The position numbers were made by a program, and so were the translations under genes. The notes beneath the pieces were generated by a model. That model had not been told where the DNA came from and did no database searches. It worked only from the letters and a program-made list of their open reading frames with translations. Below are positions 32,729 through 43,041 of a stretch of 64,000 nt of DNA, piece after piece (the stretch's first letter is position 1; every line of letters starts with the position of its first letter). Source of the stretch: Pyropia haitanensis (Eukaryota; Rhodophyta; Bangiophyceae; Bangiales; Bangiaceae). The stretch covers positions 4,923,756 to 4,987,755 of the forward strand of contig SDUX01000008.1 of assembly GCA_008729055.1 (NCBI GenBank), written 5' to 3'.

Positions 32729-34487
32729 ATGTCGGTGATGGACGTCGTGGAGCTAGCCTCCGTCCTCGCCCGGCGGTACTACGGCCCCAAGTCTGGCGCC
32801 GTCGTGCACGCCCTCCAGCAGCACCCCCGCTCGACGGTCGCGGAGCTGCTCGGCCCCGCATCCGCGGCGCTGCTCGCCCAGCACCGCCGCATGCTGTCCG
32901 TGTCGGACGCCGCCGCGCCGCCGCCGCCGCTGAGCCGCGACGACGTGTGCCGCAGCCTGGCCGCCCTCATCCAGGGGGGGGTCGCCCTCGTCGTTGGCAC
33001 CGCCCCGCCCGCCACGCCGGCCACCACCGCCGGGGGGGGGGGGGTGCCGCCGCCGCCGCCGCTGCCGCCGCCGCCGCGCCCGCCGGCGGCGGCGGCGCGC
33101 CGCCGGGCGGCGCTGCCAAGCGGCGGCGAACGGCCGGCGACGGCGGCGGCGGCGGCGCCGCCGCCGCCCCCGTGGTGCACCGGTACTCGGTGGATACGGC
33201 GCCGCTCATCCTGCGGCTGCGGCACCCCTTTTACACGCGGCTGACGCAGGACCAGGTCGGCGCGCCCGCGGCGGTGCTGATGGGCGGCCTCCTCGCGCGC
33301 GGCCGCGGCACGGCCGCGTCGCTCATTGGCGCGGCGGTGGCGGCGGGGGAGGTGGCCGACGCGCGGGAGGGGGAGGCGGCGCTGGCGGCGCTGCTCGCGC
33401 ACCGGTACGTGCGGCCGGTGGCGGTGGGGGGGGGTGGCCCCGCCGGCGGCTTTGTGGGTGGTGGCGGCGGCGGTGGTGGGGGTGGGGGGGGTGGGGGCGG
33501 TGGGGGTGGCGGGGGCAGCCCCGGCAGCAGCGCCGGCGTCAGCGGCGGCGGCAGCGGCGGCAGCGACGGCCCCCCGGCGCCGACGGCGGCGAATGACGTG
33601 ACGGTGTGGGAGGCGGACGCGGGCCACATGCAGCGGCTGCTGCTCGAGGACCTGTGCGCGTTTGTCGCGTGGAACCGGCTCGGCGCGGACGCGTCGCGCG
33701 TCGTGCGCGCGGCGATGCGGCGGACGCTCCGCTACCCGCCGTCGCGCGACGGCTCGGGCGCGACGCCGGCGGTGCCCGTCGCGGATGTCGTGGCGGCGGT
33801 CAAGGAGGCGGTGCCGCCGCAGACGGCGCTGTCGCTGCTCAGCACCATGGCCCGGCCGGAGCACCGGTACGTGGACCTGGGCACGTCGGGGGTGGGGGAG
33901 GGGGGGGGGCGGGCGGCGGGGGGGGCGCGGGGCCGTCGGTGGGGCGCACCGTCTCGGTGCGGTACGGCGTGATGGTACGGGCGGTGCAGGCCGCGACGGT
34001 CGAGTACTATGTCAAGAAGCGGTGGGGCCCGCCCGCGTACCGGGTGTACCGCCTGCTCACGTCGGCGGGGGTGGGGAGCCTGGAGCTAAAGGACATTGGC
34101 GACGCGGTGCTGCTGCAGCAGGCGCACACGCGGGAGCTCCTCTACCGCCTCCTCCTCGCCGGCCTCGTGCGCGTGACGGAGGTGGCCAAGACCACCGAGC
34201 ACAAGGCGGCGGCGGCGTACCACCTGTGGTCCGCCGACGGCACCGAGGGCGTCGCGCGGGTGCTCGGCGCGAGCGTCAAGGCCGCCACCAACTACCTGCT
34301 GCGGGTGGAGGTGCTCGAGCGGTGCCTCGACCGCGTCCGCCGCGAGGTGCACGACGATGACAGCGCCGCGTCGGCCGAGGCCGACGCCCTCCAGCGCCGC
34401 ATCGACGCGCTCGACGTGACGCTGCTGCGGCTGGACAAGGAGATTATGGTGCTGCGGGACTTGGGCGACGAGACGGGCACGCTGTAG
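32729..34487 (+). CDS. RPC3: DNA-directed RNA polymerase III subunit RPC3 (POLR3C/RPC82)
   Basis: RPC3 is the winged-helix subunit of the RPC3-RPC6-RPC7 trimer that helps Pol III open promoters and initiate. The ATG is at 32729. Seen: MDVVELASVLARRYYGPKSG (first winged helix), LSRDDVCRSLAALIQGGVAL, RYSVDTAPLILRLRHPFYT, MQRLLLEDLCAFVAWNRLG, SLLSTMARPEHRYVDLG, then VEYYVKKRWGPPAYRVYRLL, DIGDAVLLQQAHTRELLYRL and VTEVAKTTEHKAAAAYHLW, ending in a helical tail LDVTLLRLDKEIMVLRDLG. This is the family order through to the C-terminal coiled coil. Two frame switches occur at G runs, near 33033-33042 and 33900-33935. Gly/Ser-rich inserts lengthen the second winged-helix region. Divergent from GRWD1, convergent with the oxidase. 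Confidence 0.9.
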
Positions 34488-34909
34488 GGGGGGGGGGAGG
34501 GGTGGGGGCGGGGGGGGGGGGGGGGGCGCCCAGACGGCGGGGTGGGTGACCACGGTCGCCTTGACGCGGCTGCTGGCCGCACCTGTGCACGCACCGCGCG
34601 CAAGAAATGGGCCCGGAAATGGCCTGGACCGGGCGTAAAGCGGCGCATCAGAGTGAATTTGGCGTCTCTTTTCACGGCTACGTACTGTACGGGCCCACCG
34701 ACGGGCCCGCCGCGCCGACACACCTTGCCCAGGGACGCAGCCATCCCGCAACGGCCCGCAGCCATAGATCCCGCGGGAGAGAGAGGATCAGCACGCGTGG
34801 CGCGCGGGCACGCCCACGGCCGGGCGGGCAACAGCAAGGCACCCGCGCGTCCCACCCCGCGCCCCCCTCCACGTCCCCCCCCACTCCCGCGGTCTGGCCC
34901 TCTCCCTCC
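34488..34909. other. Convergent gap, RPC3 / polyamine oxidase
   Basis: G run at 34488-34527, then mixed sequence. It is probably 3' untranslated DNA of both genes. No coding or RNA feature is seen. Confidence 0.45.
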
Positions 34910-36708
34910 TCACACCCCCCCCTTCTCCGCCTCCATGGCCGCCAGCAGCTCCTTGACCGTCTCCTGGCCGCTGTTCCACGCGCCCTGCACGTAGCCGTTG
35001 AGCCCGCCCGCCGCGTGCGCCTCGCCCGCAAAGTGCAGCCGCCCCGCCGGCTCGTTGAGCACCGCCCGCTCCGCGTCGCCCCAGCCCGGCGGCGCGACCG
35101 AGTAGGAGCCCCGGAAGCGAGGCTCCTCCCGCCAGCGTCCCACCACCAGCCGCGCCGGCGGCGGCACCGCCTCGCCGCGGAGGACGGACAGCACGCGCGC
35201 AACGTGCTCGGCCGTCATGTTGAGCGACTGGCACCCGACCGCCCGCCCGTACGACGCGGTGGCGGTGAGGAGCATGACGTTGCGGCCCGTAAAGGGCGTG
35301 TCCGCCACGGCGTTGAGGTTCTGCACGGTCAGCCACCGGTCCTCGGAGCACGAGGTCGGGACGAGGAACTCGGGGTCGTCGGCGGTGAGGATGGGCGTGT
35401 CCCACATGGCCCACACCTTGGCATAGTCGGCCAGCTGCATCTGCGCAATGGCCAGGCGTTTGGACATGCCCAGCGGGGGGGTGATGGTCACCGCGTCGGC
35501 GGGGCGGGAGGCGCCCTCCATCAGGGACGCCTGCAGGACGCCCACCGAAAAGGTCGACACCGCGTAGTCGGCGGCGAGGAGCTCCCCCGCCGCCGTCGTC
35601 ACGCACACCCCCGTCGGGGACGTGTGCAGCGCCGTGACGGTCGTGCCGAGACGCAGCCGCGCCGACGACACGTTGCTGTTGGGGATGCCCGCGTCGGCGA
35701 GCAGCGACCGGACGACGACGGCAAAGCCGCGGCGGTCCGTGACAAAGTACTCGTCCGAGTCGACGGTGTCCGGCGCGTAGATGGGGCTGAGGTCGCGGAT
35801 GCCCATCTGGGACGCCGGCACCGCGTACTCATAGTCGATGCCGTACCGCTGGATGGCGACCGCGGCGGGGGTGGTGGCCTCCCAGCCGCCCGCCGCGAGC
35901 AGCGCGCCCGCCACGTCCATCGTCCGGTTGGCGGGCAGCGCCGCGGCGAGGCGGTAGACGGCGCCGAGGGCATTGTCAAACTGCTCCCACAGCGGGTCCG
36001 CCTCCTCGTCCGAGATGGCCGAGCCGTCGGGGCGGAAGAGGATCACGTTGTCAAAGTCGGTGGTGACGCCCTTGAGGCCGACGCTGTCGACGTACTCGGA
36101 GAAGATGTTCTCGTCTTTGTAACCTTGCATCCTGCGGGTAGGACAGTAGCGGGGGTAGGGCAAGGCGGGGGACCACGGCAGACGGAGAGGACGTCTCCAG
36201 TGAGAGCAATGGGGACATGGTCAGCGTGCGTGCAGGCAGCAGCGACCGCACGTGGTGCAGCCTACAACCTTGCCCTGGGTGTACACACCCAGGGCACCGC
36301 CTCCCCCCACGCATCCCCCCCCCCCTCCCCCCACGGCAAGCCCCCCCCCCGACACGCCCCCCCGACGACGCACCAGTTGGCGCCCACCTCCACCTCCAAG
36401 TCGCCCAGCGGCTGCCGCCGGAGGCGGCCGCCCACCTCGTCCCCCCCCTCCAGGACGACCACCCCCCCCACGCCCGCGGCGGACAGCCCCCGCGCGACCG
36501 TCGCGCCCGCCACGCCCGCGCCCAGCACCGCCACCCGGTGGCGCGACGCGACGGGCGCGCCGCCACAGGGGCACGGCGCGCCCGCGTCGCCGGCGGTGGC
36601 CGCCGACGCGGCCGCCGCGGCGGCCGTCACGGCGGTGGCGGCGGCGGCGGCGGCGACGGCCACGGCCGTGACGGCCGCCGCGCCTGTTGGGCGACGGTGC
36701 CGGCGCAT
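34910..36708 (-). CDS. Flavin-containing amine (polyamine) oxidase, probably secretory
   Basis: Two exons, 36708-36374 and 36131-34910, with an intron of 242 nt (donor GTGCGT, acceptor CCGCAG). The junction completes GANW. The product is 518 residues. An Arg-rich start and Ala/Val hydrophobic stretch (residues about 10-38) look like a signal peptide or membrane anchor. The FAD-binding loop G63-AGVA-G68 is followed by VVVLEGGDEVGGRLR, the family block EVGANW, a middle domain with IDYEYAVPASQMGIRDLSP, CVTTAAGELLAADYAVSTFSVGVLQ, and the C-terminal FAD block LHFAGEAHAAGGLNGYVQGA. These match plant-type polyamine oxidases, which oxidise spermine or spermidine and release H2O2; monoamine oxidase specificity cannot be excluded. 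Cellular site inferred: secretory pathway or cell wall. No frame breaks occur. Confidence 0.86.
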
Positions 36709-38160
36709 GGTGGGCGCGGCCGCGGCGGGAGCGTGGCTACCGGGGGGGGTGGGGGGGGCCCGCCAGACAGGAGGGGAGCGCGACGACACGGCGCGGCGGG
36801 CGGGAGGGACCGACCAGAGGGGCCACGGCTGGTGGGGGGAGCGGATGCCCGTGGCAGTCGGCGCGCCAATGGCGGGCTGGTGTGGCACCCGGTCGCCGCC
36901 GCCGCCGCCGCCGGCAGCACCCTTTTTATTGCCGCCCCTACCCCCACCGCCGCCCGCCCGACCGCCGTCGGCGGCCGCCCGCCCCCCCCCCCCCCCCCCC
37001 CTCCCCCCGCCGCCCCGTCCCTCCCACCCCCGCTGCAAACGGCAGGCACCGGTGCACACAGCCGCCCCCAGCAGCGCCGCCGCCGCCACCGCCCCGCGGC
37101 CGCCCGCCCCCCGCCGCGGCGCGCCACCGCCGCGCGCGGTGGGCGCACGGCACGCCCCCCCGGCGGGGAGCGCGCGGCGGCGGGCACCCCCCCCCCCCCC
37201 CCCCCCCCTTCCTCGGCGTCTCGCCCCGGGAGGTGCGCGCGGCGCGGGGCGGCTCCGTGCCGAGCGCCGCGGCGGGGGGGGGGAAGGGGAGGGCAAAACG
37301 GCGCGCCACGGCCGCGTCGCGTCCGCCGCCGCCCCGCCGCCGCGGCCGCCAGGCAGCAGGCCAAACCCTCCACAGGCGTGGCGGGGGGAGCCGCGGCGCG
37401 GCGGGCGGCCGGGGGGGGGGGAAGGGGGGGGGGAAGGGGAGGAAAGGCGGCGACGCCGGGGGGGGGGGCGGGTGCCCGCCGCCGCGGCGCGCCCCCTCAC
37501 CCGCCCGCCCCCCCCCCCCGCCGCTCCGCTCGGGAGCGCCCGCGCGGCACGCGCCGTCGGCGGCGGCGGGGGCGCGCCCTCCCCCCTGCCCCCGCCGCGC
37601 GGCGCGCGCGCGCCGCGGGCGGCGGCGCACGCCGCCCAGCCGCCCGCCGGGGCGGCGGCGGCGGCGGCGGCCGCGGCGCGCGGCCGGCGACGCGGCGGCC
37701 CCGCCTGCCGCGCCGCGGCCGGCGGGTCGGTCCGCCCGCGCGGCCGGCGGGCCGGCCGGCCGGCCGGCGGCGGCGGCGCCAAGAGGGGGGGTACCGACGC
37801 GGGTGGGGGACCCGCCCGCGCGCGGCGGCGGCGGCGGCTGGCGGCCGGCGGCCGGCGGCTGGCGGCTGGCGGCCGCCGGCCGGGGGGGCAGCACGGCCGC
37901 GGCCGGCGTTGCCGCGCGGCGGCGCCGTCGCCGCGCGCCTGTCGCCGTGGCAGGCGGCGTGGCCGGCACCCGCGCGCGTCGCGGCCGCGGCGGCCGCGGG
38001 GCGGCGGCCGCGTCCTCTGCGGGGCGGCGGCCGCGGCGGCCGCGGGGAGGCGGCCGCGTCCTCCGCGGCGGCGTGAACGGCTGTGGAGCGGCCGCCACGT
38101 CGGCCAGCCGGTGGTTGGTAGTGCATCGCTGTGCCCGCACGTGTACCAATGCGAGACGCT
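36709..38160. other. GC-extreme block upstream of the oxidase
   Basis: Very high GC with almost no stops on either strand, so long open frames are uninformative. No domain is seen. The block contains G/C runs (36980-37000, 37190-37210, 37411-37440) and ends abruptly where GC falls near 38090. Confidence 0.5.
37981..38073. repeat. GC-rich imperfect duplication
   Basis: Two near-copies of GCGGCCGCGGCGGCCGCGGG followed by GCGGCCGCGTCCTC, about 47 nt apart. They mark the right border of the GC-extreme block. Confidence 0.65.
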
Positions 38161-39477
38161 GATCTGCCGGTGAGCTGGTGATTCTAGAGTCCTGATTTGT
38201 CTGTGGCCGGAACACATTGGGGTAGACACACCTCGCGATTCAGTATCGCGAGATCTGTCCAATGTGACCCTCTATCTCGTGAGGACATCACCAATCATAC
38301 AATGACAAGAGTGAAAAAAGACGTCCTTTGAAGATGATGCGCACTGTGTGAGCAATTCTATCCCAGGTTTCCCAAAAATTGATCGATCAGGACGGCGCCT
38401 GCAGTTCCCCCCGCCTCAAGGGGCGCTGGAATGGACGGTGACCAGGAAACTCTTTCATAGTTTGCAGACTGTGAGCCAGTTTTGATGACCACAGCTCTGG
38501 TCTGGCGCCTAATTTCCAACGTAAGAGCACCCCTGGGAAAAGCAGTTCGTAAATTGGGCCACATCACGCATCGGTTGACGAAAAGCGTTGAGAAACTGAT
38601 TTCCAATTGGCAGGGAGAAATGACGCCACGCTCGAATCCAGCCATGGAACGAGGGCGCCATTCATTGGGCTTTGCACGGGCAGCCCGTGAGACCATTTTT
38701 TTCAAAAGAAACTGCTGCGTGGTGAGGCTGTGCTCTTTTTACCTTGGCAGCGAGCAGGGCGTCTCTTTTCATAAAAAAAGGCACCCCATTGGTCCAGCAC
38801 GCAAGACGAGACTCTGTGGATGACGACCGCCAAAATTGGGACTCCTGCAATATCCGTACAAGTACACAACAGCAGCCGCCAGATGGCTTCTACACAGTAG
38901 ACCGATGGGGTGCGAGAACGCCACGATCATTGCTTGGCGCTTCTCATCCCAAGAGCACCTGATTGGCTACGGCTGCGAGCCCACCTCGAGCAGGGCGATG
39001 ACTAGTCCAAAAGCGGCAGTATTTTGTGGCAGTCTTCGCCGTTTCCCGTGGATCTCAGACGAAGTTTTGACCAGAGCGGGCGAGCCAGGTGCAAAGGAGC
39101 AAGTCATCCCGTCGATCGGGTCTGAAATCTCGAGATAGTCGCAATAAGCTCTGTCCGGGCAACATCTGAGCAGGGTACTGAGCAGCTATCGGTAAGACCA
39201 CCTGATTTTGAGGTTTGTCAATGGTCATCTAGTGTTTTGCAGTTGCACACATGCATATCTGTCAAACTTTGGGCGACAGCAAAACATGCTTCCGCAAGAC
39301 ATAAAAGTCGTGCTTTGTTTCGTCTTTCTCTTCGAAAGAGATGCGTCAGATCGACCCACAGTAACGATGATGAAGAAGTGTGACACTTATTCTCCAAATT
39401 GTAGACAGCGTTCCACCTCGCCGCCGCAAGGCAACCCGGCACATTGCGACGAGCGGTATCTCGCACGGCCGAAGCTC
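38161..39477. other. AT-richer intergenic island, left part
   Basis: GC drops sharply to near 50%. Open frames are short and unconvincing. No transposase, reverse transcriptase or further tRNA was seen. It contains one small hairpin (38232-38252). Confidence 0.5.
38232..38252. repeat. 8-bp inverted repeat, CTCGCGAT / ATCGCGAG
   Basis: Perfect arms at 38232-38239 and 38245-38252 around TCAGT. Not followed by a T run on either strand. Purpose unknown. Confidence 0.6.
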
Positions 39478-39483
39478 AAAAAA
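39478..39483 (-). terminator. RNA polymerase III terminator of the tRNA gene
   Basis: Six consecutive T residues on the minus strand, about 10 nt past the discriminator base of the tRNA. This is the usual Pol III stop signal. Confidence 0.8.
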
Positions 39484-39492
39484 TTCTGCCCT

Positions 39493-39592
39493 TGGATCAG
39501 CGGGGGTTCCCTGCGCGTCAATCGATCCCCGGACCTCTCGCAGGCTTGCACAAGGATGCTAAGCGAGCACTCTACCACTGAGCTACAAACCC
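39493..39592 (-). tRNA. tRNA-Ala(AGC) with two 14-nt introns (anticodon loop and T loop)
   Basis: From 39592 leftward: acceptor GGGTTTG, TA, D stem/loop GCTC-AGTGGTA-GAGT, G, anticodon stem CTCGC, loop TTAGCA+T with anticodon AGC (39560-39558), stem GCGAG, variable AGGTC, T stem CGGGG, T loop, T stem CCCCG, acceptor CTGATCC, discriminator A (39493). The anticodon stem closes only if 39556-39543 is removed (the canonical 37/38 site). The T stem and acceptor close only if a further 14 nt is removed (39520-39507, or 39519-39506 if shifted by one). The folded RNA has the G3-U70 wobble that specifies alanine, one T6-T67 mismatch, and a B box starting GATCGAT. CCA is not encoded. A Pol III T6 terminator follows. 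Active or pseudogene cannot be proven, but pairing is preserved on both sides of both insertions. Confidence 0.85.
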
Positions 39593-40826
39593 AAGCTTGA
39601 AATGCGACAATCATTGTGTATTATTGTAACACAGGTTTTGAAATAATTTTTTCGTTCCGTACGAGCCACTCTACGTCACTTGCGTCATTGGAGGCCTTAT
39701 TTTGGCCAGCGCAGAGCCGCGGAGTAGAGGGCGCTGGCAGTATGAAACGTGCCCGGATTCTCGTGTTGGTGGAACGCACCGGGCATCATGCCCGTCCCCC
39801 TCCCATGGCAGCCCCCCTGTGTAGGGACCCCGTGGATGGTGGTGAAGTCGCTCGGTTTGCTTGCCTACCCCCTCCCGGCACGGAGCTGCCCTCCTCATAT
39901 AGCTCCCCCCCCGGTCCTCACGTTGCCCCGCTCCCCGCCACCTCCCACACACCCACGTGCCCGCACCCGCCGCGCGCCCCCGCAGGGGCCGCCCCTCGTC
40001 CGTCTCCCCGCAGGCACCCCGCCTCGGGTCACCCCCACACACGCCCTCAACACGCGCTACCCCTGCCGCAATCCAACGCGCCCGCAGCGGGCGCTCCCCC
40101 AGGCAGGCCCGCCCGCCACTCCCCTGCGCCGCCTGCGCCTCCTCCACCGACTACACCCCCCACATCCTGGCTCCCCGGCTGGTCCGGGGCCACGCCTCCC
40201 CCGCGGTCACCGCCACACAGCTGCGTCACACCCAACCGAGGTCCCCGCCGCGCCCCTCCACCGGTGCGCCGCTGCCCTCCAATTAGCCACTGGGCGCCGC
40301 CGCCACCAGCCACCGCGCGCTGTCGCGCCCAGCGCATCAGTCGTCCGGCGCCGTACCGCATCGGCGCCCCCCCTCCACCCCACGGTCGAGCCACTGCGTC
40401 ACCACGACACCTGCCGTAGTGGAAGCAGCTGCGGGCGCATGAGCAGGGAATGGGGTCCAGCAGTCCTTAAATCCGCAGGGAATAGTTCCCCATTCCAACA
40501 TCTCGTGAGGTCTCAGGGTCTTCTAGAAATCACGTTACGAACAGGATGTGAGCATCGTTGGATGCTAGTCGCTATGGAGAGCGTCGGGGGTTAGACGGCC
40601 GTGGACGCCTCGGGCGCGTCTGTCTTAAACGATACAGTGCGTACGCGGTTGTATGTGGGGGTCATTCGAAAAAGTAGCCCACACCTATTCCATACCATAT
40701 GTACCGCGTACCGCACTGTTCCGGTCCGACGGTACAAGCAAATACAGTAGTTCACATGCAGTTGGAAGACTTTGTTTCGCCCTTAGCCGGGGGGGCACGT
40801 TTCACCACGTCAACCACGTCAGACCG

Positions 40827-41303
40827 TCAGGGGTCTGTGGAAGGAGGACCAGAGACTCTTGTTGGACGTGATCTGCCAGGCAAAGAACAACGAAAGAGAT
40901 GCACGGCCCATTCGCGGTCGTCTTCCCAACTCAAAGTCATGTCCACAGTCCCATCCATAGCCCCCACATCATCCTTGGCGGCCAGCCAGCGACAAACCGC
41001 CTGTGCGCGGTCCTCATCCCTCACGCCTACGAACTCGTCCTCAAGTGTGGTGTTGGCCAGCAGAGCCTCCACATCAGATACATCCGTGTGCGCGTTGTCA
41101 AACGCAGGGACTACACGCGCAGTTGCCAGACAGCAACAATCGGCGTCGACCGATGGGGATGAACGCTGTGACGATGGGACGGGGACGCAGTGGAGTGATG
41201 CAGCCCAGCTTGCCCGCCGAGTGAATAGGCGATCCCTCAGTACTTGAACGGCTGCGACTGCATTTCCATGACCATTTACGTGACCAAGTCTTGCTCGGAA
41301 CAT
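40827..41303 (-). CDS. Unidentified 158-residue frame, possible gene or relic
   Basis: An open frame from the ATG at 41303 in sequence of only moderate GC, where such length is less expected by chance than elsewhere in the window. The C-terminal half is acidic and protein-like (NAHTDVSDVEALLANTTLED, then AQAVCRWLAAKDD, MTLSWEDDREWAVHLF). I recognise no domain. It could be a small gene, an exon, or a decayed mobile-element fragment. Confidence 0.25.
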   Translation of the reverse strand: MFRARLGHVNGHGNAVAAVQVLRDRLFTRRASWAASLHCVPVPSSQRSSPSVDADCCCLATARVVPAFDNAHTDVSDVEALLANTTLEDEFVGVRDEDRAQAVCRWLAAKDDVGAMDGTVDMTLSWEDDREWAVHLFRCSLPGRSRPTRVSGPPSTDP

Positions 41304-41319
41304 TCAAAGCATGAGCCTT

Positions 41320-41362
41320 GTTCGGCTCGGTTGTAGCCGCATCGGCTATAACCGAGCAGAAC
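41320..41362. repeat. 20-bp inverted repeat with 3-nt loop
   Basis: Left arm GTTCGGCTCGGTTGTAGCCG (41320-41339), spacer CAT, right arm 41343-41362. 18 of 20 positions are complementary, or 19 if a G-T pair is allowed. It would form a strong hairpin in DNA or RNA. Confidence 0.8.
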
Positions 41363-43041
41363 ATAACCGAATAATCACTGTACGGGTTTCGTTGGCTGAA
41401 TCGATTTGGTACGGAATGCAGGCGCGGTGCGTACTTGGTCGACAGGAGCGGACCAACAAGTGACAACTGCAATTGAAAGTTGAACTTCGCCAGTGCAGGA
41501 AGTCAAGCGCCTCGTGGTGGCGGATCAATCTCCTCGTGGGCCCGCTCACGAGTCGGGCGGGCACACCAGGGTTGGCCATTGCCGGCTCAACATCATGAAT
41601 CGGGCCGGCTTTGACCGATGCATACGATCTCCCGGGGCGTTTCCGTCAAGATACGTCGGCGGACGAGCTCAGCCACAGGTGGCTGTACTTTGGCAAGGCG
41701 ACCAATCAATGGCCGCGAGCGTGCGCGCGCTCGCCTAGGCGGCTGGGAATGATTTCTCTTCCTGGCCAACCAGCAGCGTCCAGGACCGAGGCTGGGCGCC
41801 AGCGTCGGCAGCCCCCAAAGGAACCATCACCGGGCACTGTCAACGGGGTTGGCCAGCGGACCCCGCAGCCGAGACCACCTTACATGGGAGGGCACATCTG
41901 GGTGGTGTGCCCGCGGGCGCTGTGCGACCGTGGCAGCTGCCGTTGGATTGCACCCAGCAGCGGCTACGGCTCGGCGTGTCGGCGCGCAGACCTGGCGAAG
42001 AGGGGGGGGGCCTGGCCGGAACATGTTTCGCGCCCCGCAGGGCAGCAGTGGTGGACCGGCGCGGGGGGACCGCCGCGTCTGGTGAGCGCCCAACCGGCAA
42101 GGAACCTCCACTTGCTGCTCCGTGTCCACAAAGGCGGACCACTCCCGTGCCTCCCTTTCCAGAGGACCACCCCCCTCGGACGGCCCGCTGGGCGCCACCA
42201 GCCCGCTCTGGCCGTCGGTTGGTGGACCGCCCCGCAGCCTCGCAGCCGCACACCGCCCCCGGCGCCCTCCAGCCGGCGCCGCGGCCGCCCCGGCCGGGGG
42301 TGGCCACACCCGAAACGGGGGCGGAGAGTCCCCTCGCGCCGGCAAAGGGAGCCAATCTCATGCGAGCCGTGCAGATTTTTTTCGAGCCGGCTCTACCACC
42401 CGGCGGGGCCCTGGCGGGAGCCGCCGGCCCGCCCCCCCTCCCACCGGCCTTTCTGCCCGACACAGAGGGGGGGGGCGAGTGTACGCCCCCATCGGCGACC
42501 ATGTGTACTAGCCAATCGGCGGCGAGAGGACGACCCCCGCCGGTGACCCCAGCGGGGGGGGGGCCGCTCAGCCAGCTGGCCTCCGATTTGCGCCCGTGGC
42601 GGGGGTGTGGCGTGCTGCCGGCGTGAGCGTAGGCTGCTGCAGACGGGCTCCGCGGAGTTCTGCAGCTGGCTGGCGCGCGCGTGGGGGGGCGCTCGTCGCG
42701 GCGGAAGCGTGTGCACGCGCAGCCGCGGCGGTGGGCGCGTCTTCAACCGCGGCCGCCGGTGCTGTCCGCGTTGCGCTCATCAGCTGAAACGCGCTGTGCG
42801 GCGTCGTCTGGCCCGTTGCGACGTTCGCCGATTCCGTCCTCCGGCCGCTCCCCCGCGGTCATCCTCCTCGCCGTCGTGGTGCTTTTCACTCTCTGCTGTC
42901 TGTTTGTGCAAACGGTGCTCAGGCTGTCACGTCTCCGTCGTCCCCCATTGACTCCGTCTCCCCGACCCCCCTCCTCCCCCCCTTCTTCCCCAAAGTACAT
43001 GTCACGACCCCCCCCATCGGCGCCTCCCCCCCCCCGCCTTC

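Larger units (their letters stand above)
39593..43041. other. AT-richer and mixed intergenic region, right of the tRNA
   Basis: Composition alternates: 39590-39720 AT-rich, 39880-40430 C-rich, 40440-41600 near 50% GC, and 41700-43040 GC-rich. A protein-like minus-strand frame (40827-41303) and a 20-bp hairpin (41320-41362) are listed separately. The last 150 nt form the pyrimidine-rich leader of the PP2A-B''-like gene. Confidence 0.45.

Noticed and set aside
36262..38262. 666-codon minus-strand frame across the GC-extreme block
   Set aside because: Only its last part (the oxidase exon from 36708) is protein-like; the rest is Arg/Pro/Gly shadow and no homology is visible.
39493..39592. Reading the tRNA with a single intron and acceptor 3' strand at GGGAACCC
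   Set aside because: That choice leaves the T stem unpaired and the acceptor with a G-G clash; removing the second 14-nt piece restores the T stem and all but one acceptor pair, including G3-U70.
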